Shown here piece by piece: positions 25,166 to 34,415 of a DNA stretch of 64,000 nt. Under the pieces are notes generated by a model. That model was given only the letters and a program-made list of their open reading frames with translations, searched no databases and was not told the DNA's origin. Both the position numbers and the translations under genes were made by a program. Source of the DNA: Alphaproteobacteria bacterium (GTDB taxonomy: Bacteria > Pseudomonadota > Alphaproteobacteria > CAAHEQ01 > UBA3637). The stretch is taken from assembly GCA_017466695.1 (NCBI GenBank), contig JAFTTR010000017.1, forward strand, positions 1 to 64,000, written 5' to 3'. Every line of letters starts with the position of its first letter. Position 1 is the first letter of the stretch.

Positions 25166-25198
25166 AAAAATCCCGATTATCACAAATCGGGATTTTTT
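25166..25198. terminator. bidirectional terminator
   Basis: AAATCCCGATT and AATCGGGATTTTTT form a 10-bp stem between the converging HNH and flavin reductase genes. A or T runs flank it on both sides. Confidence 0.75.
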
Positions 25199-25206
25199 AA
25201 CATATC

Positions 25207-25770
25207 CTATTTTTTATATTGCACCCCATCGTGAAAAGCACGACCAACAACACCACCCACTTCACGATAAACTTTTAAAGAACTGTCATATGCAATCAGA
25301 TGTAACTTTTCAAAATCAACCTGTCCTTTTTCATTCAAAACACGTTCCTCAGCTAACACATTCACAACTCGCCCAGTCAAACGATAGTCCCCTTCATCAT
25401 CAGCCAACTCCATCACTTCACATTCAAGAGTAACAGGATATTCCTGAATAACTGGCGCATCCACATATTGTGATTTTTCAACATGAAAACCTGCTTTTTC
25501 AATTTTATTGATATTAGCACCTGTTTCAACACCGAAATAATCCGATTGAACAACAGTTTCTTTTGTTGCAAATGCAACAGTAAATGCTTTTTTAATTTTC
25601 AAATTTTCAGTTGTTTTATGGTTTCCAAGAGAAATGGTAATCGCATCTCTATCACATTGCATACCCCAAGCAGCATTCATTGCATTTGGAATACCATTTT
25701 CATCATATGTTGCAATAATCAAAACAGGCATTGGCGCCATAATCAAACTTTTTGATACATTTTTTTTCAT
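25207..25770 (-). CDS. flavin reductase family protein (FMN-binding split barrel)
   Basis: A 187-residue flavin-binding protein of the flavin reductase/DIM6-NTAB family. It begins with SLIMAPMPVLIIATYDENG, has AAWGMQCDRDAITISLG and a KAFTVAF strand, and ends with EVGGVVGRAFHDG. Members reduce flavins for partner oxygenases or bind FMN for other electron-transfer tasks; the partner here is unknown. The ATG at 25770 follows an AGGAGG ribosome site, which decides the start over the in-frame one at 25791. Single gene. Confidence 0.88.
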   Translation of the reverse strand: MKKNVSKSLIMAPMPVLIIATYDENGIPNAMNAAWGMQCDRDAITISLGNHKTTENLKIKKAFTVAFATKETVVQSDYFGVETGANINKIEKAGFHVEKSQYVDAPVIQEYPVTLECEVMELADDEGDYRLTGRVVNVLAEERVLNEKGQVDFEKLHLIAYDSSLKVYREVGGVVGRAFHDGVQYKK

Positions 25771-25899
25771 AAATCCTCCTTCGTTTATCAAACTCTATTT
25801 ATGATATAACAAGTATTTTTTCAACGAACAAGCAGAAATATCTTTTTTGTTTAAAAAACAAAGTTCTTTTGTTATAATAAAAAAAACGGAGGTCATTTT

Positions 25900-26721
25900 A
25901 TGTTAAAATATCTGTTGCTCTTTACTGGAATTATGATCTTTTTCATTTCACCAGCAAATGCAAAAACACACCGTTTTGAAATTAACCCACCAAGAGAACT
26001 TGATTTTTTACCCTTACACCAAATTTTTCATGTCCGAAAAAATATGGTAAATCGATATCATATTTTAGACATCAAAAATTACAATCCGACACAAAGTCCT
26101 GCGTTTAAACAAGTTCTTCCCAACAAACCTTGGTGGGGTGTTAAGGGAATGTTTTGTTACGCTTCAGGAAAATTGAGTATTGAAGGTGTTTCTGAAGAAT
26201 CACGGTTTATTGATAATCCATTTGCCCTTATCAACGTACATGAGGCAAACGCTTTGTTTTTTAAGAAAAAAAAGGGAAATTGTCCTTCTTCCTATATCTA
26301 TTTAGAAAAATTAACTTTTAATGATGAAAACAACACATTCTACGCCACCTATAACGCTTCAACTCATTACAATAGAATAAAAAAAATGGCCTCAGCTTTA
26401 ACAGAAATGCAAGCTTTTACTTTTGGAGGCATAAATGCTGTTGACTTTGAAATTCCCTATGCAAAAATGATTTTAAAAGAAAACATTACATTTAAAAATG
26501 GGAAAAATATTTCAAACACTCTCTATAAATTTAAAGATTTTATTCATCTAGGACATAGCTGTGGATATAAAGGAGGATGTAACAATGGCTCGCCTTATCA
26601 ACCAGAGCTTGTTTTTAAAATTGAAAAATTCCCAGCAAAAGCTACTTTTCATTTATATAAAACCCCTCCTACGCATAAAGATGAAACCCCATTTATTACT
26701 TATCATTTAACGATAAAATAA
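25900..26721 (+). CDS. exported protein of unknown function
   Basis: A 273-residue protein with a clear Sec signal peptide: MLKYLLLFTGIMIFFISPANA, cleaved after ANA near residue 21. The mature part is beta-rich and contains paired cysteines (CYASG, CPSS, and CGYKGGC near the end) that may form disulfides in the periplasm. I do not recognise a domain. A TATAAT (25873-25878) and a GGAGG ribosome site lie upstream. Single gene between the flavin reductase and a methyltransferase. Confidence 0.65.
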   Translation: MLKYLLLFTGIMIFFISPANAKTHRFEINPPRELDFLPLHQIFHVRKNMVNRYHILDIKNYNPTQSPAFKQVLPNKPWWGVKGMFCYASGKLSIEGVSEESRFIDNPFALINVHEANALFFKKKKGNCPSSYIYLEKLTFNDENNTFYATYNASTHYNRIKKMASALTEMQAFTFGGINAVDFEIPYAKMILKENITFKNGKNISNTLYKFKDFIHLGHSCGYKGGCNNGSPYQPELVFKIEKFPAKATFHLYKTPPTHKDETPFITYHLTIK

Positions 26722-26726
26722 AACCA

Positions 26727-26755
26727 TTTACATAATTGTCATTTTTTGATATACT
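26727..26755 (+). promoter_or_regulatory. promoter of the methyltransferase gene
   Basis: TTTACA (26727-26732), 17 bases, TATACT (26750-26755), 35 bases before the ATG at 26791. Confidence 0.6.
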
Positions 26756-26790
26756 CTTTAAAAAAAGGGGCAAATATATAAGGAGTCCCT

Positions 26791-27384
26791 ATGAATCAAG
26801 ACCACTATTATGACAAAAAATATAGCTTCACGTACCCTGTTTTTAAGTGGAGTGGATTTTGGAAATTTTATACACTACCAGTTAAAACATTAGCAGATAT
26901 ATATGAAAAAGAAACGGGTGAAAAACCAACCTCTTTTTTTGACTGTGGTTGCGCAACAGGAGAACTTTTAAAACAAGCTGAAGAAATGAAAATGCGAGTT
27001 CAAGGCATCGACATTCAAAAATATCCTTCTTTATTACGAAAAACACACCCCAATATTGAAATTGTTTCCATTCTAGATTATCAAAAGCCAATTAATTATG
27101 ACATTGTTTTTTGCAATGGAACTCTCACCTATTTAAATGAATCCAACATTGGACAAGCGCTTGAAAAATTTAAAACGGCTAAAATGGTCATTGCTATTCA
27201 CAACACAACTGAAGATGACGAAAAAGCTGGTGGACCAGAATATAGAGATCCACAACCAAACAAACCTCGCTTAATCAAAAGTCAAAAATGGTGGGTTAAC
27301 CGTTTTCAACAAGCTGGATTTAATGCGAAATACGATCCCAAAACGGATTGTTTTATCGCTCAATATAGGCAAAGAGAAAATTAA
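26791..27384 (+). CDS. class I SAM-dependent methyltransferase
   Basis: A 197-residue methyltransferase. Motif I is FFDCGCATGELLKQA (about residues 50-65), the acidic residue that binds the SAM ribose is in QGIDIQKY, and IVFCNGTLTYL is motif IV. The C-terminal part SQKWWVNRFQQAGFNAK is common in small-molecule methyltransferases. Substrate unknown. It has its own promoter and terminator and appears monocistronic. Confidence 0.85.
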   Translation: MNQDHYYDKKYSFTYPVFKWSGFWKFYTLPVKTLADIYEKETGEKPTSFFDCGCATGELLKQAEEMKMRVQGIDIQKYPSLLRKTHPNIEIVSILDYQKPINYDIVFCNGTLTYLNESNIGQALEKFKTAKMVIAIHNTTEDDEKAGGPEYRDPQPNKPRLIKSQKWWVNRFQQAGFNAKYDPKTDCFIAQYRQREN

Positions 27385-27391
27385 TCCCATT

Positions 27392-27420
27392 AAAAAAGGC
27401 GTTTAAAAACGCCTTTTTTA
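27392..27420. terminator. bidirectional terminator
   Basis: AAAAAAGGCGTTT and AAACGCCTTTTTT form a long stem with a very short loop between the converging methyltransferase and arylsulfotransferase genes. Confidence 0.85.
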
Positions 27421-27437
27421 CTTTTAGAATCTATTTA

Positions 27438-29192
27438 TTATTCATAAGAATAAAATTCAAACGGTTGGAATGAATAATCCCATCCATTATCACGTCTTGA
27501 CAAAACAGCTTCATAAACAAGATCACCTTTATCACTAAAACGACGCATAATTCCATTATACATTTTAGATGTATGTGTTACAGGGGCTTGTGATGAAAAG
27601 ACCCAAACTTCTTTTGTTTTTGGATGTACAAACACGATACTACCCATATCAGAATATTCGGACAATTCTTTTAAAAAGACTTGTTGAACTGTTTTTTTCT
27701 TATCATCAATTTTAAAAACTGAAGCAACTGAATTTTTGGTTGTATATAATTTTTTATCATACATATTGCCAGAATTATCAAAAATTGAATAAACCCCATT
27801 ACCAACATATCTCACACTATGCGTTTTCAATGGCCATTTAAATCCTTTTGCTTTTTCAACGCCTTGTTGAACAGCTTTAGGATAGGGTTTCCCATTCTTA
27901 TCCACAGCTGTTAATAAGAGGTGTGAAATATCTCCCTTGTCACCTTTACGACCCGATTTATGCGTTAATTGATGTGGAGTCAACCACCATATTGGTTTTT
28001 GAGAAGCCTCATCAATTTTCACAATACCAAAATGGCGACCTGAAACGATAACAGCTTTATTTTTAGAATCATAATCAATACCATTTGTATGAGCCCAATC
28101 CACCTTGCCAAAATCTTCCTCAGCCGACTTAACAATCAAAGCTCGATCAGGATTAAGCATTTCTGCCAAATCATATTGTGCAACAATAACTCCTGTTTTT
28201 GCATCTATCTCAAGCACAATATCTCGATGAGAAACATCTTCTCTCCCATCAAAAATAGCTTTTGAATCTTCATAAGAACCAAATACAAGTAAATTTCCAT
28301 TATCCTTAAAATTCATCCCATGCATATAGCCATAAAACCCCTTTGGATATGGATAATAGGCCAGTTCTCTACCAAGTAAATCATATTTGACAATACCTTC
28401 TTTAAATTCCATATAAACATCATTTTTATAAAAACGGGTTAAGTGCCAACCACGTGCTTCAATTATATATCGTATATGACCTTCTTCATCCCAAATTTGG
28501 CCATTTGTACTTGAATAGTAATGAAAACGTTTATCTTTTTTAACAGATGGGGTCCAGTGAGCCATCAAATTGGAATCACCAACAGTAACGGTTATCTGAG
28601 CTTTTTTTGATTTTCCTTTTTCATCAGTTGCACGAATAATCACTTGATTATCATAATTTGAATACAATCCAACAAGGGGAATTTCATGCTCTTTTTTATA
28701 TCCATCAAATTCATGTACAATATCTGGAGCACCATCACGTCCCTTTATACGAATCGATATTTTTGTTTTTTCTTCAGTTGGAAATTTCACAAGGGCTGAA
28801 AGAGGTGTTGAACCATACGGATTAACTTTTACATAAGGTTCCTCTAAAGAATAAATAAATTGTTCATATTCTTCTTGAATAAATGATTTTGAACCCTTAA
28901 AAATCCATTTTTTCCCAGTTGAATCAAGTTCAAAAATCTCAATTGGGTATTTTTCCCACTTAACTTTTAGGGTTGTACCTTCATCCAAAAATTCAACATC
29001 AGCACAATCATTATTTCTTCTGCACAGTTTATTATCTTTAATTTTAATATAATCTATCCAGTCATTGTGTTTAAAATAATATGATTTTTCTTCACTCCCC
29101 TCAGCAACAGAAGGGTGTGAAGAAAAAACAGCAACTCCTAACAAAAATATTACGCATTTAAAAAATTGATTTTTTTTGAATAAAGAATACAT
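27438..29192 (-). CDS. exported arylsulfotransferase (ASST) family protein
   Basis: A 584-residue periplasmic protein of the PAPS-independent arylsulfate sulfotransferase family, which moves sulfate between phenolic compounds through a histidine intermediate. The signal peptide spans about residues 1-30 (basic start, CVIFLLGVAVFSS core, SVA cleavage). An N-terminal Ig-like domain runs to about residue 210. The propeller follows, with DWAHTNGIDYDSKNKAVIV and SGRHFG near the family active site, then LKTHSVRYV and IFDNSGNM. The ATG at 29192 is chosen because it gives a proper signal peptide; the frame is open to 29240. A DsbA/DsbL partner is not adjacent. Confidence 0.85.
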   Translation of the reverse strand: MYSLFKKNQFFKCVIFLLGVAVFSSHPSVAEGSEEKSYYFKHNDWIDYIKIKDNKLCRRNNDCADVEFLDEGTTLKVKWEKYPIEIFELDSTGKKWIFKGSKSFIQEEYEQFIYSLEEPYVKVNPYGSTPLSALVKFPTEEKTKISIRIKGRDGAPDIVHEFDGYKKEHEIPLVGLYSNYDNQVIIRATDEKGKSKKAQITVTVGDSNLMAHWTPSVKKDKRFHYYSSTNGQIWDEEGHIRYIIEARGWHLTRFYKNDVYMEFKEGIVKYDLLGRELAYYPYPKGFYGYMHGMNFKDNGNLLVFGSYEDSKAIFDGREDVSHRDIVLEIDAKTGVIVAQYDLAEMLNPDRALIVKSAEEDFGKVDWAHTNGIDYDSKNKAVIVSGRHFGIVKIDEASQKPIWWLTPHQLTHKSGRKGDKGDISHLLLTAVDKNGKPYPKAVQQGVEKAKGFKWPLKTHSVRYVGNGVYSIFDNSGNMYDKKLYTTKNSVASVFKIDDKKKTVQQVFLKELSEYSDMGSIVFVHPKTKEVWVFSSQAPVTHTSKMYNGIMRRFSDKGDLVYEAVLSRRDNGWDYSFQPFEFYSYE

Positions 29193-29264
29193 CTTTAACC
29201 CCCAAAATTCTTTTTTTTTAAAGCATATAAAAATAAACACAACCTGTCAACCAATTGAAAAAAA

Positions 29265-30419
29265 TTAACCCAACTTTACAATATTTTTGCCAAATTTTGT
29301 TTCAAGTTCATCAATCAGATGAGAGATTTTATCATCTTCAACTTTTGGCGAATCAAATAAGCTCAATTGTGGTGTTTGCCCATATTGTAAATTTTTAAGC
29401 GTTACGCCCAACGAGCGATATAAAACACCTTTGCGATAAAGAATATCCAAAAGATCATGCGCTTGTTTTAACAGCGTTCGCTCTGAATTGGTTGGCATAT
29501 CAAGGCGAATCTCTTTTTCATATATTTGAAAAGTTTTTGTTCGCAAAGTTAAAGAGAGGGAATGACAAAAACCATCCAACATTCTTAATTTTTGCGAAGT
29601 ATTATGCACGTGTTTTCCAATTCTAGAATGCAAAAAATCGATATCACTTGAAAAATCATCAAACGTTTTTGTATCTTGAATTGATTGAGGTTTTTCTTCC
29701 TTTGGATTCACAAGATTTATCGCCTGTCCCATCAATTCGAACTTTAATCGTTCCCCCACAAGGCCCATTTCTTTTTTTATCCACACCAAATCTTGCTTTA
29801 AAAAATCACCAATAGTTTTGATATCATGATAAAGGAGCGTTTCGGCCGTTGCTTTACCAACACCAGACACCTCATTCAGGGGAATATCAGAGACAATTTC
29901 TGTTATTTTTTCTGGCCTAATAACAAAAATTCCCCCTGTTTTTTTTGCCATATCACTCGCCAATTTTGCGAGCGTTTTACTCGTAGAAAGGCCAATTGAA
30001 ACGGGAATATCCACCTCTTCCAATACTTTTGAGCGAATATCTTTGATAATCTCAGTATAAGATTTGTTATAAAATTTGTTCATCCCTGTCAAATCAATAA
30101 ATGCCTCATCAACCGACACCACCTCCACATCTGGTGAAAATAATTTAACCACATCCATTACTTGCGCAGAAACTTTATCATACAAATCGTGGCGTGCTGG
30201 TAGAAAGACAACCTTATCCGACAGTTCTTTAATTTGAAAATAAGGTGCCCCCATTTTAATACCCAAAGCTTTGGCCTCTTTTGAACGGGACACAACCACC
30301 CCCTTGTTATTCACAGAAGTGAGCACACAAACAGGCCTATTTTTAAATTCTGGGCGAGCCTTTTGTTCACAAGAAACAAAAAACGAATCACAATCGACAA
30401 GGGCAATTATTTTCATCAT
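29265..30419 (-). CDS. Y-family translesion DNA polymerase (UmuC/DinB-like)
   Basis: A 384-residue translesion polymerase. The catalytic acidic residues are in LVDCDSFFVSCEQ and SVDEAF. VVVSRSKEAKALGIKMG is nearer to UmuC than to DinB. The helix-hairpin-helix thumb is DIPLNEVSGVGKATAETL, the little-finger domain follows, and a beta-clamp peptide QLSLFD is near the C-terminus. No umuD or lexA gene is in the window and no SOS box was recognised upstream. The start is MM; either ATG may be used. It probably acts in bypass of damaged DNA. Confidence 0.92.
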   Translation of the reverse strand: MMKIIALVDCDSFFVSCEQKARPEFKNRPVCVLTSVNNKGVVVSRSKEAKALGIKMGAPYFQIKELSDKVVFLPARHDLYDKVSAQVMDVVKLFSPDVEVVSVDEAFIDLTGMNKFYNKSYTEIIKDIRSKVLEEVDIPVSIGLSTSKTLAKLASDMAKKTGGIFVIRPEKITEIVSDIPLNEVSGVGKATAETLLYHDIKTIGDFLKQDLVWIKKEMGLVGERLKFELMGQAINLVNPKEEKPQSIQDTKTFDDFSSDIDFLHSRIGKHVHNTSQKLRMLDGFCHSLSLTLRTKTFQIYEKEIRLDMPTNSERTLLKQAHDLLDILYRKGVLYRSLGVTLKNLQYGQTPQLSLFDSPKVEDDKISHLIDELETKFGKNIVKLG

Positions 30420-30501
30420 AAACGAAGAATATCAAATTTTACCACAAAAGGCAATTAAAACCTAAATTCCCTCCACCCACCCCCCATAGAAAAAATACAC
30501 C

Positions 30502-30530
30502 TTGACATACCCTTTTATATATGCTTAGAT
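30502..30530 (+). promoter_or_regulatory. promoter of the glycosyltransferase cluster
   Basis: TTGACA (30502-30507), 17 bases, TTAGAT (30525-30530) with a TG just upstream as in extended -10 promoters. It lies 45 bases before the first GT gene. Confidence 0.45.
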
Positions 30531-30574
30531 TAAGAAAATTTAATTTAACTTAAAATTTCCGATTAGAGAAGAAA

Positions 30575-31678
30575 ATGAAGCCAAAATTATGTTTTTGTTT
30601 AGACCAATTTATTATGGGTGGTGTTGAAAAAACAGCCATGGTTTTGTTGCCTGAGCTTAAAAAACATTATGACATTTCTTTAATTGTGGAAAGTAAGATT
30701 AAAGACCCATATTTTATTGAGTTTTTTAAAGAGCAAGAAATTCCTGTATATTGTACAAATAATGAAAAACCAAAATCATTTTTGAAACGCAAATATTGGA
30801 AATTGTGGGGAAGAAAACACAATCGCAACCGATATAAACACCTTTTTAAAAATGCCGATTTAATCATTGATTATAAAAATTTGTGGTGGGCTGATTTTTT
30901 AACAAACATCAAAACACCTAAAATTAGTGTATTTCACGCATCATTCCCAGTTTTTCAGGAATGGGGATTTATTGAAAAAATCAACAGTTATAATAAAATC
31001 ATTTGCTTAAGTCATAGTTTTAAAAAAAATTTTGTGAATACTTACCCTAATTATAAGGATAAAATTGAACATATTTATAATCCTGTTAATTTTGAAAGCA
31101 TCAAGGCAAACAGTCAAAACACAACCATCAAGCCAAAAGAAAAATACTTTGTTTCTGTGCAAAGATTAGATATTGAAAAAGATGTTGAAACTGCTATAAA
31201 AGCGTTTCAAATCTTTTCACAGGAACACTCCGACATCTACCTTTATATCGTGGGAGATGGACCTGATAGAGAAAAGTTAGAAATACTAGCCGATAATCAT
31301 CCTCAGATTATTTTCACCGGCCAAGTGAATAACCCTTATTCTTTGATAAAAGGGGCAGAAGCGCTCATTCTTTCTTCAACAAAAGAGATCGGAGAAGGTC
31401 TTCCTGTTACACTAATAGAAGCCCAAGCTCTTGGAACACTTGCCATTTCATCTGATGTTCAATCTGGCCCTGCTGAAATTTTGATGCATGGTAAAGCAGG
31501 GATTTTGTTCCCAACTGGCAACGAAAAAGCACTTTCTCAAATTTTAACAGATGTTGTGGGTGAAAAAATTGATACAAAATCTCTTATTCAAGCAGCTTCA
31601 AAAAATTTAAACCGTTTTGATAAAGAGCAGTCCATATCAAAATTAACACATCTTATCAACTCATTGGTGACAAAATGA
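30575..31678 (+). CDS. family 4 glycosyltransferase
   Basis: A 367-residue GT-B enzyme. The N-terminal glycine loop is DQFIMGGVEKTAMVL, the donor-domain start is YFVSVQRLDIEKDVETAIKA, and the nucleotide-sugar site shows TKEIGEGLPVTLIEAQALG (the E-x7-E pattern). It transfers a sugar in the cytoplasm to a lipid-linked surface-glycan precursor, as suggested by the cluster; donor and acceptor are unknown. It is first in a chain of five GT genes and overlaps the next by four bases (ATGA). Confidence 0.9.
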   Translation: MKPKLCFCLDQFIMGGVEKTAMVLLPELKKHYDISLIVESKIKDPYFIEFFKEQEIPVYCTNNEKPKSFLKRKYWKLWGRKHNRNRYKHLFKNADLIIDYKNLWWADFLTNIKTPKISVFHASFPVFQEWGFIEKINSYNKIICLSHSFKKNFVNTYPNYKDKIEHIYNPVNFESIKANSQNTTIKPKEKYFVSVQRLDIEKDVETAIKAFQIFSQEHSDIYLYIVGDGPDREKLEILADNHPQIIFTGQVNNPYSLIKGAEALILSSTKEIGEGLPVTLIEAQALGTLAISSDVQSGPAEILMHGKAGILFPTGNEKALSQILTDVVGEKIDTKSLIQAASKNLNRFDKEQSISKLTHLINSLVTK

Positions 31679-32532
31679 AAATATCTGTCATTATGCCCGT
31701 CTATAACACCAAAGAAGAATATTTAAGAGAGGCTATTGAATCTATCCTTAATCAAACATTCCAAGATTTTGAGTTACTGATTATTGATGATTGTTCGACA
31801 ACAATAAATGTAAAAAATATTTTAAACTCATATAACTGTGATAAAATAGTTTATTTAAAAACGCCCCAAAACAGTGGAGCTTCTGGCGCTAGAAATTATG
31901 GATTAACACATGCAAAGGGAGAATTCATTGCTATTTTAGACTCTGACGATATAGCACTTCCAACACGTTTTGAAAAACAAATTTTGTATATGGAAAAAAA
32001 TCCAAAAGTTGGTGTTTTAGGTTCATGGGCAGAACCTTTTCCAGATACTTCAATATGGAAACCTCATGAACATTTTACTTTTTTTGATATATTAAAATTT
32101 TCACCATTTTTGATCCATTCAACAATTATGATGCGAAAATCTATTTTAGATATAAATAAAGAAAACTACAACCCCGATTATGAAATGGCCGAAGATTATT
32201 ATTTGTGGAGTAGATTAATTCTCCACACAAAAATTGCAAATCTTCAAGAAGTACTTGTGCGTTATCGTATGGATGTTGGGATGTCATTTAGTTCACGGGA
32301 TAAAATGATAAGTCAAACTCATCGGATACAACAAGAACTGTTAAATTATTTAACAACAGATAAACATTTACAAAACAAAATTAAAACTCTTTTAAATTGC
32401 CATAAACAAAAAAACTCTTTTAAACGCCATGCAAAATATAGCATCTACAAAAGCTTATGGATTTTGGGCGGCAAAAGTAATTTTTACAAAGCAAAAATGA
32501 AAAAAGCAGAACGAAAGATGAAGGGGTTATAA
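31675..32532 (+). CDS. family 2 glycosyltransferase
   Basis: A 285-residue GT-A enzyme. ISVIMPVYNTKEEYLREAI opens the Rossmann-like fold, LLIIDDCST is the nucleotide-binding strand, and ILDSDDIALPTRF holds the metal-binding DSDD. The LIHSTIMMRKSILD and DYYLWSRL segments are typical of polysaccharide GT2 enzymes. The end is basic, a likely membrane-association helix. It is coupled to the GT4 gene by ATGA and to the GT8 gene with no gap. Confidence 0.92.
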   Translation: MKISVIMPVYNTKEEYLREAIESILNQTFQDFELLIIDDCSTTINVKNILNSYNCDKIVYLKTPQNSGASGARNYGLTHAKGEFIAILDSDDIALPTRFEKQILYMEKNPKVGVLGSWAEPFPDTSIWKPHEHFTFFDILKFSPFLIHSTIMMRKSILDINKENYNPDYEMAEDYYLWSRLILHTKIANLQEVLVRYRMDVGMSFSSRDKMISQTHRIQQELLNYLTTDKHLQNKIKTLLNCHKQKNSFKRHAKYSIYKSLWILGGKSNFYKAKMKKAERKMKGL

Positions 32533-33531
32533 ATGAATAAATACATTCCTGTTTTTTTGGCAAGCGATGAAAATTATGCTAAATATATGGCTGTTACAAT
32601 TCAATCTATCATTTCAAACACAAAAGAAAAAATAAATTTTTATATTTTAGATGGTGGAATTGCTGAAATAACCAAAAATAAAATTAAAACAATTTTAGAT
32701 AACACTGTTCATCAAATTGAATTTTTAAAAATTGATATTTCTTTATTTGAAAAATTTCCAATTGTTGCTCATTTTTCAATCAACACATATTTTCGTTATT
32801 TAATTCCACATTTAAAACCTGAAATTAAAAAAGCATTATATATCGACACGGATATGATTATTCATGGGGATATTTCTGAACTTTATCATTCAGATTTAAA
32901 AGGAAAAGGATTAGGAGGCGTCGTATATATAGAAGAAGATTTTGCTTCATTCACAAATTACAAAGAAGAGTTGGGCTTATCTCAGAAACACAGATATTTT
33001 AATGCAGGATTACTTTTAATTGACTGTGATTATTGGCGTAATAACAAAACTATTGACTCTCTTTTCAAAAAAACAATAGCGTTGTACGATAAACTTAAAA
33101 TGTGTGATCAAGATGTTCTTAATCTCGTTTTTGAATGCAGTTATACTGAGTTATCACCTAAATACAATATAGTAGTTGATGTAACATCTGATTTTATTGA
33201 TTTAAAAAAATATATTTCAAGTTTTAAAGGATGTATTGTCCTGCATTATACAGGTGGGCGTGGTATGCGTCCTTGGGTAAAAAAAGACTGTCTAGAAAAT
33301 CATTATTTCTGGAAATATGCTATTGAAACCCCATTTCACAATGATTTACAATTAGAATTAATTCAAAATCAATTAAATACACTAATACAAAAAAAAAAAA
33401 TTTTTAAAACCATATCATTAGTTAAAATAAAACTTTTTAAGTTTCTACCTATCATTACAATAAAAATAAAGAAAAATAAAAAAAGAATTTATTTTTTTGG
33501 CATGCCCATAATATCAATTAGGAACAAATAA
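32533..33531 (+). CDS. family 8 glycosyltransferase with LFKFLPI-type tail
   Basis: A 332-residue GT8 enzyme, typically a galactosyl- or glucosyltransferase acting on LPS core or capsule. VFLASDENYAKYMAVTIQSI opens the fold, YIDTDMI has the DxD metal motif, HRYFNAGLLLIDCDYW and DQDVLN are conserved, and VLHYTGGRGMRPW closes the catalytic domain. The last 40 residues form two repeats of a Leu/Phe-Pro-Ile/Lys motif (LFKFLPIITIK and FFGMPIISI) shared with the two following proteins. It is coupled to its neighbours with one base or no gap. Confidence 0.93.
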   Translation: MNKYIPVFLASDENYAKYMAVTIQSIISNTKEKINFYILDGGIAEITKNKIKTILDNTVHQIEFLKIDISLFEKFPIVAHFSINTYFRYLIPHLKPEIKKALYIDTDMIIHGDISELYHSDLKGKGLGGVVYIEEDFASFTNYKEELGLSQKHRYFNAGLLLIDCDYWRNNKTIDSLFKKTIALYDKLKMCDQDVLNLVFECSYTELSPKYNIVVDVTSDFIDLKKYISSFKGCIVLHYTGGRGMRPWVKKDCLENHYFWKYAIETPFHNDLQLELIQNQLNTLIQKKKIFKTISLVKIKLFKFLPIITIKIKKNKKRIYFFGMPIISIRNK

Positions 33532-33532
33532 A

Positions 33533-34414
33533 ATGCGCAAAATATCCATCATCACCGTTTGCTATAATATCAAAGATGAAATTGAGCGTACTTGTGAAAG
33601 TATTATCTCTCAAACAGCCAACAATTACGAATGGATTGTTGTTGATGGGGGCAGTACTGACGATACTGTCGATATTTTGAACAAATATAAAGATAAAATG
33701 TCAGTTTTCATTTCTGAAAAAGACACTGGCATCTATAATTCTATGAACAAAGGCATTCAAAAAGCAACTGGTGAATGGTGCATTTTTATGAATGGGGGCG
33801 ACTGTTTTGCATCTAAAGAGATTATTGAAAAATTTTCTCAATTAGATGGTATTTATAAATATGCAGATATTATTTATGGTAATGTATGTATTATCAATAA
33901 AAACAAGAAAACATATATAAAAAAATATCCCTACTCTTTAACAAAATCTTATTTTTTTAAAGATAATATTAATCATCAATCCACATTTATAAAAACAGAA
34001 TTATTCGAAAAATATGGATTATACAACGAAAATTATCAAATTGCAGCAGATTGGGAAAAATGGCTTGTTTTTATTCTAAACAATGCTAAATTCACATATT
34101 GGAATACACCAATTTCTGATTTTTATAGTGGTGGAGCCTCAACAACCCAATCCAAAAAACTTCAGTCTGAGATTCAATCTATTCAAAAAAAATATTTCTT
34201 TGATGGCGAAGTAAAATTATCTGACAACACAAAACAATATATTTTTCTTTTCAAAAAGATTCCTCTTTTTTTCATAAAAAAGAAAAAATTTCCATACAAA
34301 ATTAACATCAAACTTTTTAATTTCATTCCTATTTATAGCATCAAACAAAAAGAAAAAACTTATATTCATTACTTATTTTCATTCATTCCTCTTTTCACCA
34401 TTAAGGATAAATAA
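33533..34414 (+). CDS. family 2 glycosyltransferase with repeated tail
   Basis: A 293-residue GT2. ISIITVCYNIKDEIERTCESI opens the fold, WIVVDGGSTDDT binds the nucleotide, DTGIYNSMNKGIQKATGEW is the WcaA/SpsA-type signature, and MNGGD replaces the usual DxD. The catalytic part ends near residue 235. The last 57 residues contain three copies of the motif (LFKKIPLFFIK, LFNFIPIYSIK, LFSFIPLFTIK). Neither a sugar nor an acceptor can be named. One base separates it from each neighbour. Confidence 0.92.
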   Translation: MRKISIITVCYNIKDEIERTCESIISQTANNYEWIVVDGGSTDDTVDILNKYKDKMSVFISEKDTGIYNSMNKGIQKATGEWCIFMNGGDCFASKEIIEKFSQLDGIYKYADIIYGNVCIINKNKKTYIKKYPYSLTKSYFFKDNINHQSTFIKTELFEKYGLYNENYQIAADWEKWLVFILNNAKFTYWNTPISDFYSGGASTTQSKKLQSEIQSIQKKYFFDGEVKLSDNTKQYIFLFKKIPLFFIKKKKFPYKINIKLFNFIPIYSIKQKEKTYIHYLFSFIPLFTIKDK

Positions 34415-34415
34415 A